Assembly (NCBI GenBank): GCA_026002045.1
Contig: BOAV01000004.1
Coordinates: 1-58,982, forward strand
Origin: Spirochaetia bacterium
GTDB lineage: Bacteria; Spirochaetota; Spirochaetia; Treponematales; Breznakiellaceae
Reading direction: 5' to 3'
DNA length: 58,982 bases
The position numbers were made by a program, and so were the translations under genes. Of the stretch, positions 16,089-23,934 are shown one piece after another. Numbering within the stretch: the stretch's first letter is position 1; the number at the start of each line of letters is the position of its first letter. The notes under the pieces are model-generated. The model saw only the letters and a list, made by a program, of their open reading frames with translations, searched no databases and was not told the DNA's origin.

Positions 16089-16092
16089 CGAA

Positions 16093-16272
16093 TTATTTTT
16101 TGTCCGGCTCATCCTGTTGGGTCGATGTTTCTTCAGCCTTCTCCCGTTCAGCTTGTTCATCTTCTTTAATCGCTGTTAGCAATTGACCTGCGGACGGCAT
16201 TTTCGGTAGCTTAAATCCATCGGGGAAATGCTCATACTCACTCTCCCCAAAACCGTATCTTTTCTTAAACAT
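16093..16272 (-). CDS. Small charged protein, 59 aa
   Basis: ATG at 16272 behind GAGGAGG opens a 59-codon frame: MFKKRYGFGESEYEHFPDGF, then KLPKMPSAGQLLTAIKEDEQ and a Glu/Lys-rich tail ending DEPDKK. It is soluble and highly charged. No family recognised. It is the last gene of the operon that starts at 17851 and stops at a bidirectional terminator, so it is probably co-expressed with the LRAT-like protein 12 bp upstream. Confidence 0.6.
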   Translation of the reverse strand: MFKKRYGFGESEYEHFPDGFKLPKMPSAGQLLTAIKEDEQAEREKAEETSTQQDEPDKK

Positions 16273-16284
16273 AAATCCTCCTCG

Positions 16285-16716
16285 TTATATTGCTGAGGCA
16301 AGTTCATCTAGCCCATCGGCAATATGCTCTAAAACATTCATAACACCACCCAATACATGATCGGCAATTTCCTGTCCTGCATCTTCCACCTGGTTAGAGC
16401 GGCGTTTTCCGGTCTTACACCACATGGCAAAATGCTCGCAGTTGTTGAACAGGAGATTGAAGTCCCGTTTGCCTATTTGAGACCTTGCCCGGCGTAAGGT
16501 TTCTGCCCCTGAATAACACATTTCATTTTGTGGAATCCCATAGACAGAAACCTTATCGCCTTTGGCAAAGCGTTCAAAGGATGTTTCACGGACTGCAATG
16601 TTAAAACCGAAATCGCCTGAATTGGCGGCATGATGAATTACCCGGCCATTCCCGGCATAGATACCGTAATGCTGATATTTCCCTCTATCGGCATAAATAA
16701 CATCCCCCATTCTCAT
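16285..16716 (-). CDS. LRAT/NlpC-P60-fold protein with C-terminal amphipathic tail
   Basis: Residues 1-105 match the LRAT-like branch of the NlpC/P60 thiol-enzyme superfamily: MRMGDVIYADRGKYQHYGIY with conserved His16, VIHHA (28-29), and NNCEHFAMWCKTG with Cys93. Family members act as acyltransferases, phospholipases or peptidases. Residues ~115-143 form an amphipathic segment GGVMNVLEHIADGLDELASA that closely resembles the C-terminus of the 316-aa protein two genes upstream. It may anchor to membranes or to a shared partner. The substrate is unknown. Confidence 0.75.
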   Translation of the reverse strand: MRMGDVIYADRGKYQHYGIYAGNGRVIHHAANSGDFGFNIAVRETSFERFAKGDKVSVYGIPQNEMCYSGAETLRRARSQIGKRDFNLLFNNCEHFAMWCKTGKRRSNQVEDAGQEIADHVLGGVMNVLEHIADGLDELASAI

Positions 16717-16724
16717 AGATACTC

Positions 16725-16889
16725 CTACAATCCACTTATGGTCAAGGCAAGATTGTTGATGAAGTCACAGACCGCATAGGTAGCATCTTCAATGAAATCG
16801 GCGATTCCAGAGCCCAAATCATCCAGCCATTCATAGGCATCATCGTTGGCAGGATTGGGATTGTTTTCAAAGTTCTTTTGTTGTTCCAT
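16725..16889 (-). CDS. Small protein, 54 aa, with tail like its neighbours
   Basis: ATG at 16889 behind AAGGAGCGG reads MEQQKNFENNPNPANDDAYE, then WLDDLGSGIADFIEDATYA and a final hydrophobic helix VCDFINNLALTISGL. The second half has the same hydrophobic/acidic periodicity (GxIAxFIED) as the C-terminal tails of the two flanking proteins, so it looks like the tail module standing alone. It lies 8 bp from the LRAT gene and 11 bp after the 316-aa gene. Confidence 0.6.
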   Translation of the reverse strand: MEQQKNFENNPNPANDDAYEWLDDLGSGIADFIEDATYAVCDFINNLALTISGL

Positions 16890-16900
16890 ACCGCCGCTCC

Positions 16901-17851
16901 TTAAAATTTTGAGGCGAAATCTTCAAGACCGTTTGCGATACCCTCAAGGACATTCATGGTTGTACCGCCGATTTTTTCAAGCAAGGGACTGTCCTCATCT
17001 GCATAGGGTTCATAAATCTTGTCATCTGATGATTCTTCACCATCTCTTCCGCCGTCCTCTGTGTCTTTGAAGGCGTAAATAAGGCTGCCTACTTTTTCAT
17101 GCAAGGCCTGTTCTTCTGCATCGAGTGTTTCAATAACACCCACAACCTTTGAATAGGCTTCATCAGAGGCTTTTATTTCAAGCCGCTTTTTACCGAGGGC
17201 GATAATGGATTTAGCGGTTTCTTCCATTTCAGACAATACGGATTTATCTAACCCGATGATACGGCAAAAATGGTTAAGGTATTTCTGTTTTTCCCCGGCC
17301 AAAATTCCGGTGCTAACCGAATACAGAACAAACACCCAAAGGTACTTCCGGGAATCAGGAGAAAGAAACCCGGAATATGAATCAGCGGATAGCCGGTCCA
17401 TTTCTTCAACGATACATTCATACCGTTCATCCTCGGCAAACTTGGCAATCACTTCATCGTAATACTTGACAATCTCATCCTTGACCTTGGAGAAATCGTC
17501 AAAGGCCAAGCTGTAGGGCACCTCAAAATACGGGGAAGATTTTAGCGGTAACAAGCCCCCAAGAATAATTGTTTTCAGAAAGTTCCCGCAATGGGCCGCT
17601 ATATCCGGTACTTTCAGTTTGGTTTTTAAATATGCTTCCAAATCAATCTCATTTTCCGGCAGCTTTTCATTGGATGATTTTAAGCCCAGCGTAGAAAGAT
17701 GCCAATCAAGGTTTCGCTTTGTATCAAACAACTCCGCAAAACACCTGCTCTTTTCCTCACTGTCTGTCTTATCCAATGACAGGTAACAATAATAGATAGC
17801 GGCAACCTTCGCGTCATCATTCCAGCCCAAGTTCCATTCACTCTTGCTCAT
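16901..17851 (-). CDS. Hypothetical 316-aa protein, first gene of WYL-linked operon
   Basis: Translation most likely starts at ATG 17851 (MSKSEWNLGWNDDAKVAAIY) behind AAGGAG; an in-frame ATG at 17893 is less well placed. The protein is helical and acidic; residues ~75-105 (HCGNFLKTIILGGLLPL) and ~175-190 (YLWVFVLYSVSTGIL) are hydrophobic. The C-terminus, IGGTTMNVLEGIANGLEDFA, matches the tail of the LRAT protein. Family unknown. Its promoter (17996-18033) carries the same operator-like sequence as the WYL regulator gene, so it should belong to the same regulon. Confidence 0.65.
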   Translation of the reverse strand: MSKSEWNLGWNDDAKVAAIYYCYLSLDKTDSEEKSRCFAELFDTKRNLDWHLSTLGLKSSNEKLPENEIDLEAYLKTKLKVPDIAAHCGNFLKTIILGGLLPLKSSPYFEVPYSLAFDDFSKVKDEIVKYYDEVIAKFAEDERYECIVEEMDRLSADSYSGFLSPDSRKYLWVFVLYSVSTGILAGEKQKYLNHFCRIIGLDKSVLSEMEETAKSIIALGKKRLEIKASDEAYSKVVGVIETLDAEEQALHEKVGSLIYAFKDTEDGGRDGEESSDDKIYEPYADEDSPLLEKIGGTTMNVLEGIANGLEDFASKF

Positions 17852-17995
17852 ACGATACTCCTTGTCATGTAAAACCCTTTGGATTTTCCCCATAGGGATA
17901 GGGCCTTACAGTCTTTACAGATTTATAATATTTAAACCTGTAAAGGCAATGATACTTATAAAGTCCCTGTTTTCTTGCAACGGCTTTATATATCA

Positions 17996-18033
17996 ATTAT
18001 AACAGGGGTAAAACGACGTAGAGTGTCGTAGTG
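17996..18033 (-). promoter_or_regulatory. Promoter with WYL-type operator (site 1)
   Basis: On the - strand a TATAAT -10 box (17996-18001) lies 8 nt from the 24-bp block 18010-18033, which contains ACTACGACA and CGTCGTTTT. Nineteen of 24 bases match the block upstream of the WYL gene (22042-22065), with identical spacing to the -10. ACGAC/GTCGT (18013-18017 and 18025-18029) forms an inverted repeat. The block overlaps the -35 position, as expected for an operator. Confidence 0.65.
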
Positions 18034-18181
18034 AGGATGGATTTTCAAAAAAATTCAAAATATGAAGCAAGTTTAAGAGAGCCAATTATTTCACCTAAAT
18101 AAAAGATAAGTCTCTATTTTATATAAAATAACCTCATGTTATTAAAGACGAGACTATTAAATAATATTTCAATACACGTAT

Positions 18182-18394
18182 TCAACATAAGTGTTTAACA
18201 ACTTTTACATCGTCTAAATTATTTTGTGAAATGAATGATGCTGCTTCTCCACGATTTTTAAATAACATTGCATCGTCCATTTCGTTATATGGAATAAATA
18301 CAGGCCTCGTGACTGTTTTACTCACAGTCTTTATTTTCTTTCTCCCCAGAAATCCTTTTTTTTCCACATCTTCCTGGATAGTTGTTTTTTCCAT
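18182..18394 (-). CDS. 70-aa frame, probable C-terminus of the YkgJ-like protein
   Basis: The frame MEKTTIQEDVEKKGFLGRKK and onward encodes a basic region and then VFIPYNEMDDAMLFKNRGEA. It overlaps the upstream YkgJ-like gene by 64 bp in another frame. Reading backwards from its ATG in the same frame gives FFPDYFSH, which joins smoothly to CAICKKK of the upstream protein if one base is added or removed in the 8-T run. It may therefore be the displaced C-terminal domain of one 170-aa protein rather than a separate gene. Confidence 0.5.
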   Translation of the reverse strand: MEKTTIQEDVEKKGFLGRKKIKTVSKTVTRPVFIPYNEMDDAMLFKNRGEAASFISQNNLDDVKVVKHLC

Positions 18395-18714
18395 GTGTGA
18401 AAAATAATCAGGAAAAAAAACTTTTTCTTACATATTGCACACATTTCCAAAAAAGGACCGTCCATATACAGCTTTATCAACTGCTTACACGAAACAAGAT
18501 TTTTATCTATAAAATCCTGTTCGGTCATATATTCTCTGAAGAAGGCATCATACATCTTTTCAACGTTGCATATTACCGGGCGGTCTTCATAGATTTCGCA
18601 TAAGTTGTTCTTCAGGTAACGGCACACACCGTCACCCCGGTCATACTCCGTCAGAAGATTGTTTGTGTTTAACATCCTGCAACACACGCCGCATTGGACA
18701 CACGGAAAATGCAT
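18331..18714 (-). CDS. YkgJ-family cysteine-cluster protein, possible homopolymer frameshift
   Basis: The N-terminus MHFPCVQCGVCCRM, then CRYLKNNLCEIYEDRPVIC, is the CxxCxxCC...C...C signature of the YkgJ/Fe-S-oxidoreductase-like family (metal- or Fe-S-binding, activity not established in general). After CAICKKK the frame passes a run of eight Ts on the coding strand and then reads a basic tail HTWKKQLSRKMWKKK that is an out-of-frame copy of the next gene. The natural C-terminus is likely that of 18182-18394. It lies 3 bp from the HNH/membrane gene. Confidence 0.7.
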   Translation of the reverse strand: MHFPCVQCGVCCRMLNTNNLLTEYDRGDGVCRYLKNNLCEIYEDRPVICNVEKMYDAFFREYMTEQDFIDKNLVSCKQLIKLYMDGPFLEMCAICKKKFFFLIIFHTWKKQLSRKMWKKKDFWGERK

Positions 18715-18717
18715 ACT

Positions 18718-20346
18718 TTATGTAAGACCCAACTCAGTACAAAGCAGCGCGTAACGCCGTTCATCTGTTTGTTTTATTGATTCAAGCCATTTTTTGTACC
18801 GATCGTCTGCTTCCTGCCGTTCTCTTTCAAGTGTATCCATAACAAACTTGTGCTGCATTTCTTTTTTGTAGCCGAAAATATCGAGCTTGTCCCAGCCCCA
18901 TAATGCAAGTGCAGTTACTAAGGCAATTAACAACCCAAGTAAAACATCAGTAAGAAGTTCGCCGATGATAGGAATACGTTTTATTACTGCCATGGGCGGA
19001 AATTTATCAATAGCTTCTTCCGCTAAAATGCCAAAGGTTACGATACAACCGGTAATGATAATTTTTCCAACCTCATGAAAAAGCTGACTTTTTGACATAT
19101 CGGCAGGAGGGTTTATGAGCATCTTAATGGCCTTTACCACCGAGAAAAAACCCTCACGAATTAAACGCACAATATTCTTTGCTGTGGTAACGAAAATATT
19201 TATAATTACGGTAACAATGTTTGAACAGAAACCAGAAACAAAACCGGTTACCCCTTCTTCAAGTATTTGCTTCCATTTATTTGCAATCCGCATTCCAATC
19301 CGCTTTAGCCGGTCGAGCAACCCATTATACCATTTTCCCCCAAGTTTTTTAACACGGGAACAGCAGTCTCTGATTTCATCAAAAATTGCATTAATTATTT
19401 CCCGGATAAAAGCTGCAATCATTTGCCGCCCGCCCATTTTTGCGCCCTCAGTTACACCGGTTACCGCTGTGTTTTTGGTATAATGCACCGCTTTTTCACG
19501 GTTGTTAGGTAAATGCTTTTTTGCAGTTTCGTCCCCCTGTTTGACTTTTTCTTCCACGCGCTTTCGATCAACCTCATAATATTCCTCATTTGTAACATCA
19601 CGCCCGCTTGATTTTCTTTCCATCCATTCTTTTTTATCAGAATCAAGAAGCGATTTATTTATACCCCTATCTGTCGAAGCCAGATTGTCAGTATCAGTTG
19701 CAAAGTCGGCTTTTTGTTTATCATTTTGCATAAAGCCGCCATTTTTATGGTACTCTGATAAGGAATAAATGTGGTCAGGACTGGTCGTATCGCCTTTAAC
19801 TTTTTTGCCTGTATATGCATCAGTCAAATAGCCATTTTTTAATTGTGATTGTGTGAACTCACTACCAACAGATTTGTTACCCTGACCGGCAAACGCTTTC
19901 CCTTCGCTGTTTTTCCCGCGATCATACGTTGCACGATTGTAGGTATCCTCTTCCTTTGCATAGATTTTCTGCTGTGCATTATGGACCGTGGTGACATTCC
20001 CGCCGGTCTTGTCCCCCTTGGCCATTATGCCGCCAAGCGCAAAGCGGTCAACCACGGTGTGAATTAAGGTATCCTTCTGTTCGTTAAAAAAACTTTCGGC
20101 GTGTTCTTTCTTGAACTGATCCCGTAAAGCCCAGATATGGTTGGTAATTTCTTCGACCGATACTTCGGTGTTAAAATTGCCATAGGTGTCCATAAAATCC
20201 CAGCGTTTCAATTCCTCGGTAGCAAAAGTGGCTTTCCCAAGGGAGGCAATCTCCTGGTGCAGATATGTTTCCGGGACAGGCTCAATTGTAACATTACTGG
20301 TATCAACTTTACTAAGACGGCGAAGTTTTTTTAACGAGACCGGCAT
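18718..20346 (-). CDS. HNH-like nuclease domain fused to membrane segments, 542 aa
   Basis: Residues ~170-245 hold an HNH/endonuclease-VII-like pattern: LTDAYTGKKVKGDTTSPDHIYSL (DH at 191-192), then DNLAST (N221) and GINKS (N230-K231). The N-terminal ~165 residues are soluble. From ~360 on there are hydrophobic stretches (GFVSGFCSNIVTVIINIFV; IIITGCIVTFGIL; DVLLGLLIALVTALALWGW) indicating three or so membrane passes, with a charged C-terminal helix. A membrane-tethered nuclease would be an effector-like arrangement. It is encoded 13 bp after the coiled-coil gene and downstream of a WYL regulator, a context common for anti-phage systems. Family not recognised. Confidence 0.6.
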   Translation of the reverse strand: MPVSLKKLRRLSKVDTSNVTIEPVPETYLHQEIASLGKATFATEELKRWDFMDTYGNFNTEVSVEEITNHIWALRDQFKKEHAESFFNEQKDTLIHTVVDRFALGGIMAKGDKTGGNVTTVHNAQQKIYAKEEDTYNRATYDRGKNSEGKAFAGQGNKSVGSEFTQSQLKNGYLTDAYTGKKVKGDTTSPDHIYSLSEYHKNGGFMQNDKQKADFATDTDNLASTDRGINKSLLDSDKKEWMERKSSGRDVTNEEYYEVDRKRVEEKVKQGDETAKKHLPNNREKAVHYTKNTAVTGVTEGAKMGGRQMIAAFIREIINAIFDEIRDCCSRVKKLGGKWYNGLLDRLKRIGMRIANKWKQILEEGVTGFVSGFCSNIVTVIINIFVTTAKNIVRLIREGFFSVVKAIKMLINPPADMSKSQLFHEVGKIIITGCIVTFGILAEEAIDKFPPMAVIKRIPIIGELLTDVLLGLLIALVTALALWGWDKLDIFGYKKEMQHKFVMDTLERERQEADDRYKKWLESIKQTDERRYALLCTELGLT

Positions 20347-20359
20347 TCTTTGTTCCCCC

Positions 20360-20926
20360 TTATGCGGTTGCTATGAGTTTTTCAAACTTGTGCTCTTGTT
20401 CAACCAATGCAGCATATTGTTTGATATAATCATTTATACTGATAACCGTATCATCAAGTATCAGTACATTCCTCTTATCCAACTTTCCCTTGTATTTATG
20501 ATATGTCGTGGTGACTTCGTTTTCGTTTGTTGAAGCCCATACTAAATCGACATCTTTTTTTAAGTCTTTTGGAAAACCTGCCTCAATTAAACCCAAAATG
20601 ATGGACTTCAATTCTCCCGCATCTTCGTTTGATATCTTGTTCTTTAGAATTTGATAGCGGGCATAGGAAACGCAGGTAACGACATATACATGAAATTCCG
20701 TATAGCCCTTGAATAAACCTGCGGCCTTGGAAAAGAAATTTTCATCCTTCGAATCAACATCTGCAATATTTGAAACAATCTCTTTAAAACCGTCTTTTGT
20801 TTTTTCCCGCTGTTGCTGCAGCTCCTGCAATTTCTTTTTGTACTCATTGATTTGTCCGGCAAACTCCTCTTTAGCGGCAGCGGCTTCTTTGCTTTTTTTG
20901 AGGGCAAAGAGTAATGTACCAATCAT
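20360..20926 (-). CDS. Coiled-coil protein, 188 aa
   Basis: Residues ~8-55 (LKKSKEAAAAKEEFAGQINE and the following KKKLQELQQQREK) form a strong coiled coil after a short hydrophobic N-terminus (MIGTLLFAL) that could be a membrane anchor. The C-terminal two-thirds is alpha/beta and unrecognised. It sits between the WYL regulator and the HNH/membrane gene, and its coiled coil could mediate assembly with that protein. Confidence 0.6.
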   Translation of the reverse strand: MIGTLLFALKKSKEAAAAKEEFAGQINEYKKKLQELQQQREKTKDGFKEIVSNIADVDSKDENFFSKAAGLFKGYTEFHVYVVTCVSYARYQILKNKISNEDAGELKSIILGLIEAGFPKDLKKDVDLVWASTNENEVTTTYHKYKGKLDKRNVLILDDTVISINDYIKQYAALVEQEHKFEKLIATA

Positions 20927-20958
20927 ATTCGTCTCCTTAAAAAAATTATGTTCTACAG

Positions 20959-21990
20959 CTAAAAAGCTGAACCTTCCATACCAAAATTTCCATAGACTTT
21001 CTTCACTTTCCCCGCCTCATCCCTCACCATGTCAACCAACTCCCCCGGCCCCAGCACCTTCACCGTATGTCCTTGCCCCAAAACCCAGCGTAATACTTCC
21101 GGCATTTGTGTAGTGGTAAACTTCACGTACACTGAGCCGTCTTTTCGCTGTTCAACTGTTTGGCCGCTGTGCCATTGACGGTCTATGGCGAATGTTCTGA
21201 TTGTCTTGTCAAAGAGCAATTCAACCGTAACCGGTTCACGGGATGAAGCCCATACGCCCATCTCTTTATCAAAATAATCATTGGGATTAAAGGTAGGCGG
21301 TATGGTAAAATGCCTCTTGGTTAATGCCGCATTCTGAATCCGTGAAAAGGTGAACATGCGCGGTTCGTTCTTATCATGGCACAATCCGATGACATACCAA
21401 TTCCCTTTTTGGGATATGGCATGATAGGGGTTCACCGTCCGCTTCATATACGTTTCTTTAGATAGCGGTTGATAGTCAAAAGTGATGGTACTCTTTGTCT
21501 TGAGGGCGGTAAAAATCACCTTGAAGACTTTAGGGTCCACCTTACCCGCCGCATCGGGGATAAAAGACATCTGATTGTTCAAAAAGGCTGATTGTACGCT
21601 TACGGTGGCCGGGAGGCTTTGTGCGATTTTTGCAAAAATGCGGCGTAAATCATCTTCAAGCGGGGTATTCCGGTATTGCTCTAACATCTGGTCAAAGAGG
21701 GTAATCGAAAAGAACTCACCCTCGGTTAAAAGGACGCTCTTAATGAAAAAGTTCGGTTCCGAATAATAGTACCCACGATGGTCATAGTCATATTCAATCG
21801 GAGCGGAATACATATCCCTCATGTACTCGATGTCCCGCTGGATTGTCCGTTGGGTCACTTCCAGTTTCCGGGCAATCACGGCGGCATTGGGGAATCCCCC
21901 CTCCCGGATGAGGCTGTCCACCGCCAAAATGCGGTTGACCATCACTTTTTGCGCTATATTACCGCCTTTTGTCCTCGCCATCGTCTTCAA
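20959..21990 (-). CDS. WYL-domain transcriptional regulator
   Basis: Residues ~15-75 form a winged helix-turn-helix (RILAVDSLIREGGFPNAAVI, ARKLEVTQRTIQRDIEYM), followed by a WYL domain with TFDYQPLSKETYMKRTVNPY and QKGNWYVIGLCHDKNEPRMF, then a WCX-type C-terminus (VELLFDKTIRTFAIDRQWHS). WYL regulators bind nucleic-acid ligands and often control phage-defence loci. The promoter carries an operator-like block shared with the operon at 17851, so it probably regulates itself and that operon. It heads the operon running to 18182. Confidence 0.88.
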   Translation of the reverse strand: MKTMARTKGGNIAQKVMVNRILAVDSLIREGGFPNAAVIARKLEVTQRTIQRDIEYMRDMYSAPIEYDYDHRGYYYSEPNFFIKSVLLTEGEFFSITLFDQMLEQYRNTPLEDDLRRIFAKIAQSLPATVSVQSAFLNNQMSFIPDAAGKVDPKVFKVIFTALKTKSTITFDYQPLSKETYMKRTVNPYHAISQKGNWYVIGLCHDKNEPRMFTFSRIQNAALTKRHFTIPPTFNPNDYFDKEMGVWASSREPVTVELLFDKTIRTFAIDRQWHSGQTVEQRKDGSVYVKFTTTQMPEVLRWVLGQGHTVKVLGPGELVDMVRDEAGKVKKVYGNFGMEGSAF

Positions 21991-22027
21991 ATATCCTATA
22001 TCCTTAGTCTATTCTAGTCTAGTCTCC

Positions 22028-22065
22028 ACTATAACCAGCTCAAAACGTCATACATTGTCGTAGTC
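22028..22065 (-). promoter_or_regulatory. Promoter with WYL-type operator (site 2)
   Basis: On the - strand a TATAGT -10 (22028-22033) lies 8 nt from the block 22042-22065 containing ACTACGACA and GACGTTTT. It matches site 1 (18010-18033) at 19 of 24 positions with the same spacing, upstream of the WYL regulator gene. Confidence 0.65.
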
Positions 22066-22241
22066 AGCCAGAAAAATACGTTTTTCCTCATTTTCAACCT
22101 TTTTTATTCCGCCACAGGCTGAATTAAGAATAAGCTAAGGGATTTTTGAGAATCTGTCAAGAGTGAAGCATAATCTAACGGTTGTAGGCTGGAATACTGC
22201 CCAAGGCGGTATGCTGACGGCAGTCCGGGAGATGATACCTT

Positions 22242-22631
22242 ATGGATACAAAGGAAAAAAAATGCCGGGAACTCCTCAGCCGGAATATAAAGCGGTTTCG
22301 GGACAGACTAGGCCTCTCCCAGATGGATTTGGCCCTTGATCTTGATATTTCTACTACTTTCTTGAGCGATATTGAATTGGGTAAGAAATGGGTGTCAGCC
22401 AGGACTCTAGCCCGGATAGCGGAAGCCCTCAAAATTGAAGTCTATGAACTTTTCAAGACAGAAACACCCGCTGAAGACAATGGCATGAAGCCGGTGGTCC
22501 AATATCTTGCCGATGTTGACGATACGATAATCAAAACCCTTGAATTGTCCATCCGGCCCACGGTAGAAAAAGCGGTGGCCAGAATGCGGAAGTATTATGA
22601 AGGGCAGATTGCGGAAGGGACGGGGGAGTAA
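22242..22631 (+). CDS. XRE-family HTH regulator, 129 aa
   Basis: Residues ~10-68 form an HTH_3 domain (SRNIKRFRDRLGLSQMDLAL, LDISTTFLSDIELGKKW, SARTLARIAEALKI). The C-terminal ~60 residues are helical and may dimerise. It is transcribed divergently from the WYL operon; the 250-bp gap between them carries the WYL operator but no clear XRE operator. It may control neighbouring genes; its target is not evident. Confidence 0.82.
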   Translation: MDTKEKKCRELLSRNIKRFRDRLGLSQMDLALDLDISTTFLSDIELGKKWVSARTLARIAEALKIEVYELFKTETPAEDNGMKPVVQYLADVDDTIIKTLELSIRPTVEKAVARMRKYYEGQIAEGTGE

Positions 22632-22680
22632 AAAGCCCGCTCGGCAATGTACCAGAGCGTAACTAAGTAAAATTTATACC

Positions 22681-22703
22681 CTTGCCCTGGTATGCAGGGC
22701 AAG
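22681..22703. terminator. Hairpin between convergent XRE and VWA genes
   Basis: CTTGCCCTG (22681-22689) pairs perfectly with CAGGGCAAG (22695-22703) around loop GTATG. The T-run is weak on both sides. It probably ends transcription from one or both convergent genes. Confidence 0.55.
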
Positions 22704-22720
22704 AGATATATTGATGATTT

Positions 22721-23305
22721 TTACGCCTTATTTCGCAGTTTTTCGACCAGACTGTAAGCCTTGCTAAACATTTTAGCAGTGCCTACTGTGGATGCTTCAT
22801 AGGGAAAAGCCATATTCGCGGCGATTCCCAAATGAGCGCTTTCTTTAACCACATCGATATTTGCCCCCATGAAGATGAATTCCCAGCCATACTTTTTGGT
22901 CTGCTTTTCAATCTTTTCCTTGATGTCCTGGTAGGTGTATTCACGGCTGGCATTTTCGTAGCCATCGGTGGTTATAACAAAGATGACCTTGTCAGGCTGG
23001 TCAGATTCACCGGCGTTTTTTATCCGCTTTTTTACATCCTTGATGGTCTTGCCAACGGCATCAAGAAGGGCGGTACTCCCCCTGGTAAAGTATTCCTTGC
23101 TTGAGAGCTCGGCAGTTTCGGCCTTGATACCGTTATGCAGAATCTCATAGTGGTCGTCAAAGAGCACCGTGGTTACTTTGGCAGGCCCCAGTGCCGCCTG
23201 TTTTTTTACAAAGCCGTTGAAACCTCCGATGGTGTCGGTCTCAAGACCCGCCATGGAACCGCTCCTGTCCAGCAGGAAAATGATCTCGGTAAGATTGTTG
23301 TCCAT
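22721..23305 (-). CDS. Von Willebrand factor A domain protein
   Basis: The 194-residue protein is a stand-alone VWA domain with a complete MIDAS: FLLDRSGSMAG (D-x-S-x-S), TRGSTALLDA and VITTDGYEN. It should bind a divalent metal and mediate protein interaction in the cytoplasm, as there is no signal peptide. It is divergent from, and 76 bp from, an HTH protein of a type frequently encoded beside such VWA genes, suggesting a conserved two-gene unit of unknown function. Confidence 0.85.
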   Translation of the reverse strand: MDNNLTEIIFLLDRSGSMAGLETDTIGGFNGFVKKQAALGPAKVTTVLFDDHYEILHNGIKAETAELSSKEYFTRGSTALLDAVGKTIKDVKKRIKNAGESDQPDKVIFVITTDGYENASREYTYQDIKEKIEKQTKKYGWEFIFMGANIDVVKESAHLGIAANMAFPYEASTVGTAKMFSKAYSLVEKLRNKA

Positions 23306-23381
23306 AATTCACTCCTTGGATATAATCTATCTTGAATATAGGACAAAGGAGATGGGCCGTGGTCGCCCGTGAAACGACATT

Positions 23382-23906
23382 ATGGAAAACATTAACGGTG
23401 AAAATCGTCTGCTTGAAGCTTTAGACCGGTATATCACAAAGAATCTGGTTCCCGATCTTTCGGAATCCGCAAGTTTCGCCCGTTCTTTATTTAGTTACGT
23501 TTCCACGAAACACTTCCAGGTAGAAAAGTCCGAAAGTGATATTTCTTCTTATATTGAAAGCCAGAAGAACAAGGAAACCTTTTCCGTTATGCTGAACCGC
23601 CTGCGGGAAGAAAGGGGGCTTCCACCGCCCGAACTTTACAAGGCCGCCGATATTGACCGCAAGCTCTATTCCCGGATAATGGGCGAGCGGGATTACAAGC
23701 CCTCAAAAAGTACGGTTATCTCCTTTGGCCTTGCCCTGAAGCTTTCTGACAGTGAAATGGACGCCCTTCTCGAAAGCGCCGGTTACGCATTAAGCCGTAG
23801 CGTCATCTTTGATCTGGTTATCAGTTTTTGCGTGGAAAACATGATCTATTCCATCCCCGATGTAAATGCCCTGCTATTGGCAAGGAACGAGCCTCTGTTG
23901 CGGTAA
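23382..23906 (+). CDS. HTH-like protein paired with VWA gene, 174 aa
   Basis: Residues ~65-170 (SVMLNRLREERGLPPPELYK, IDRKLYSRIMGERDYKPSKS, FGLALKLSDSEMDALLESAG, FDLVISFCVENMIYSIPDVN) match a conserved helical module with an HTH-like core found next to VWA or macro-domain genes in many bacteria. The N-terminal part is helical. It is likely a DNA- or protein-binding regulator of the pair. ATG 23382 lacks an ideal ribosome site. Confidence 0.65.
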   Translation: MENINGENRLLEALDRYITKNLVPDLSESASFARSLFSYVSTKHFQVEKSESDISSYIESQKNKETFSVMLNRLREERGLPPPELYKAADIDRKLYSRIMGERDYKPSKSTVISFGLALKLSDSEMDALLESAGYALSRSVIFDLVISFCVENMIYSIPDVNALLLARNEPLLR

Positions 23907-23934
23907 TCGGTAAAAAAGCCTGGAAAGAATTGTC

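Noticed and set aside
22721..23305. Ro60/TROVE protein as partner of the tRNA-like RNA
   Set aside because: The gene encodes only a VWA domain; no TROVE helical-repeat region is present, and it is 14 kb away.
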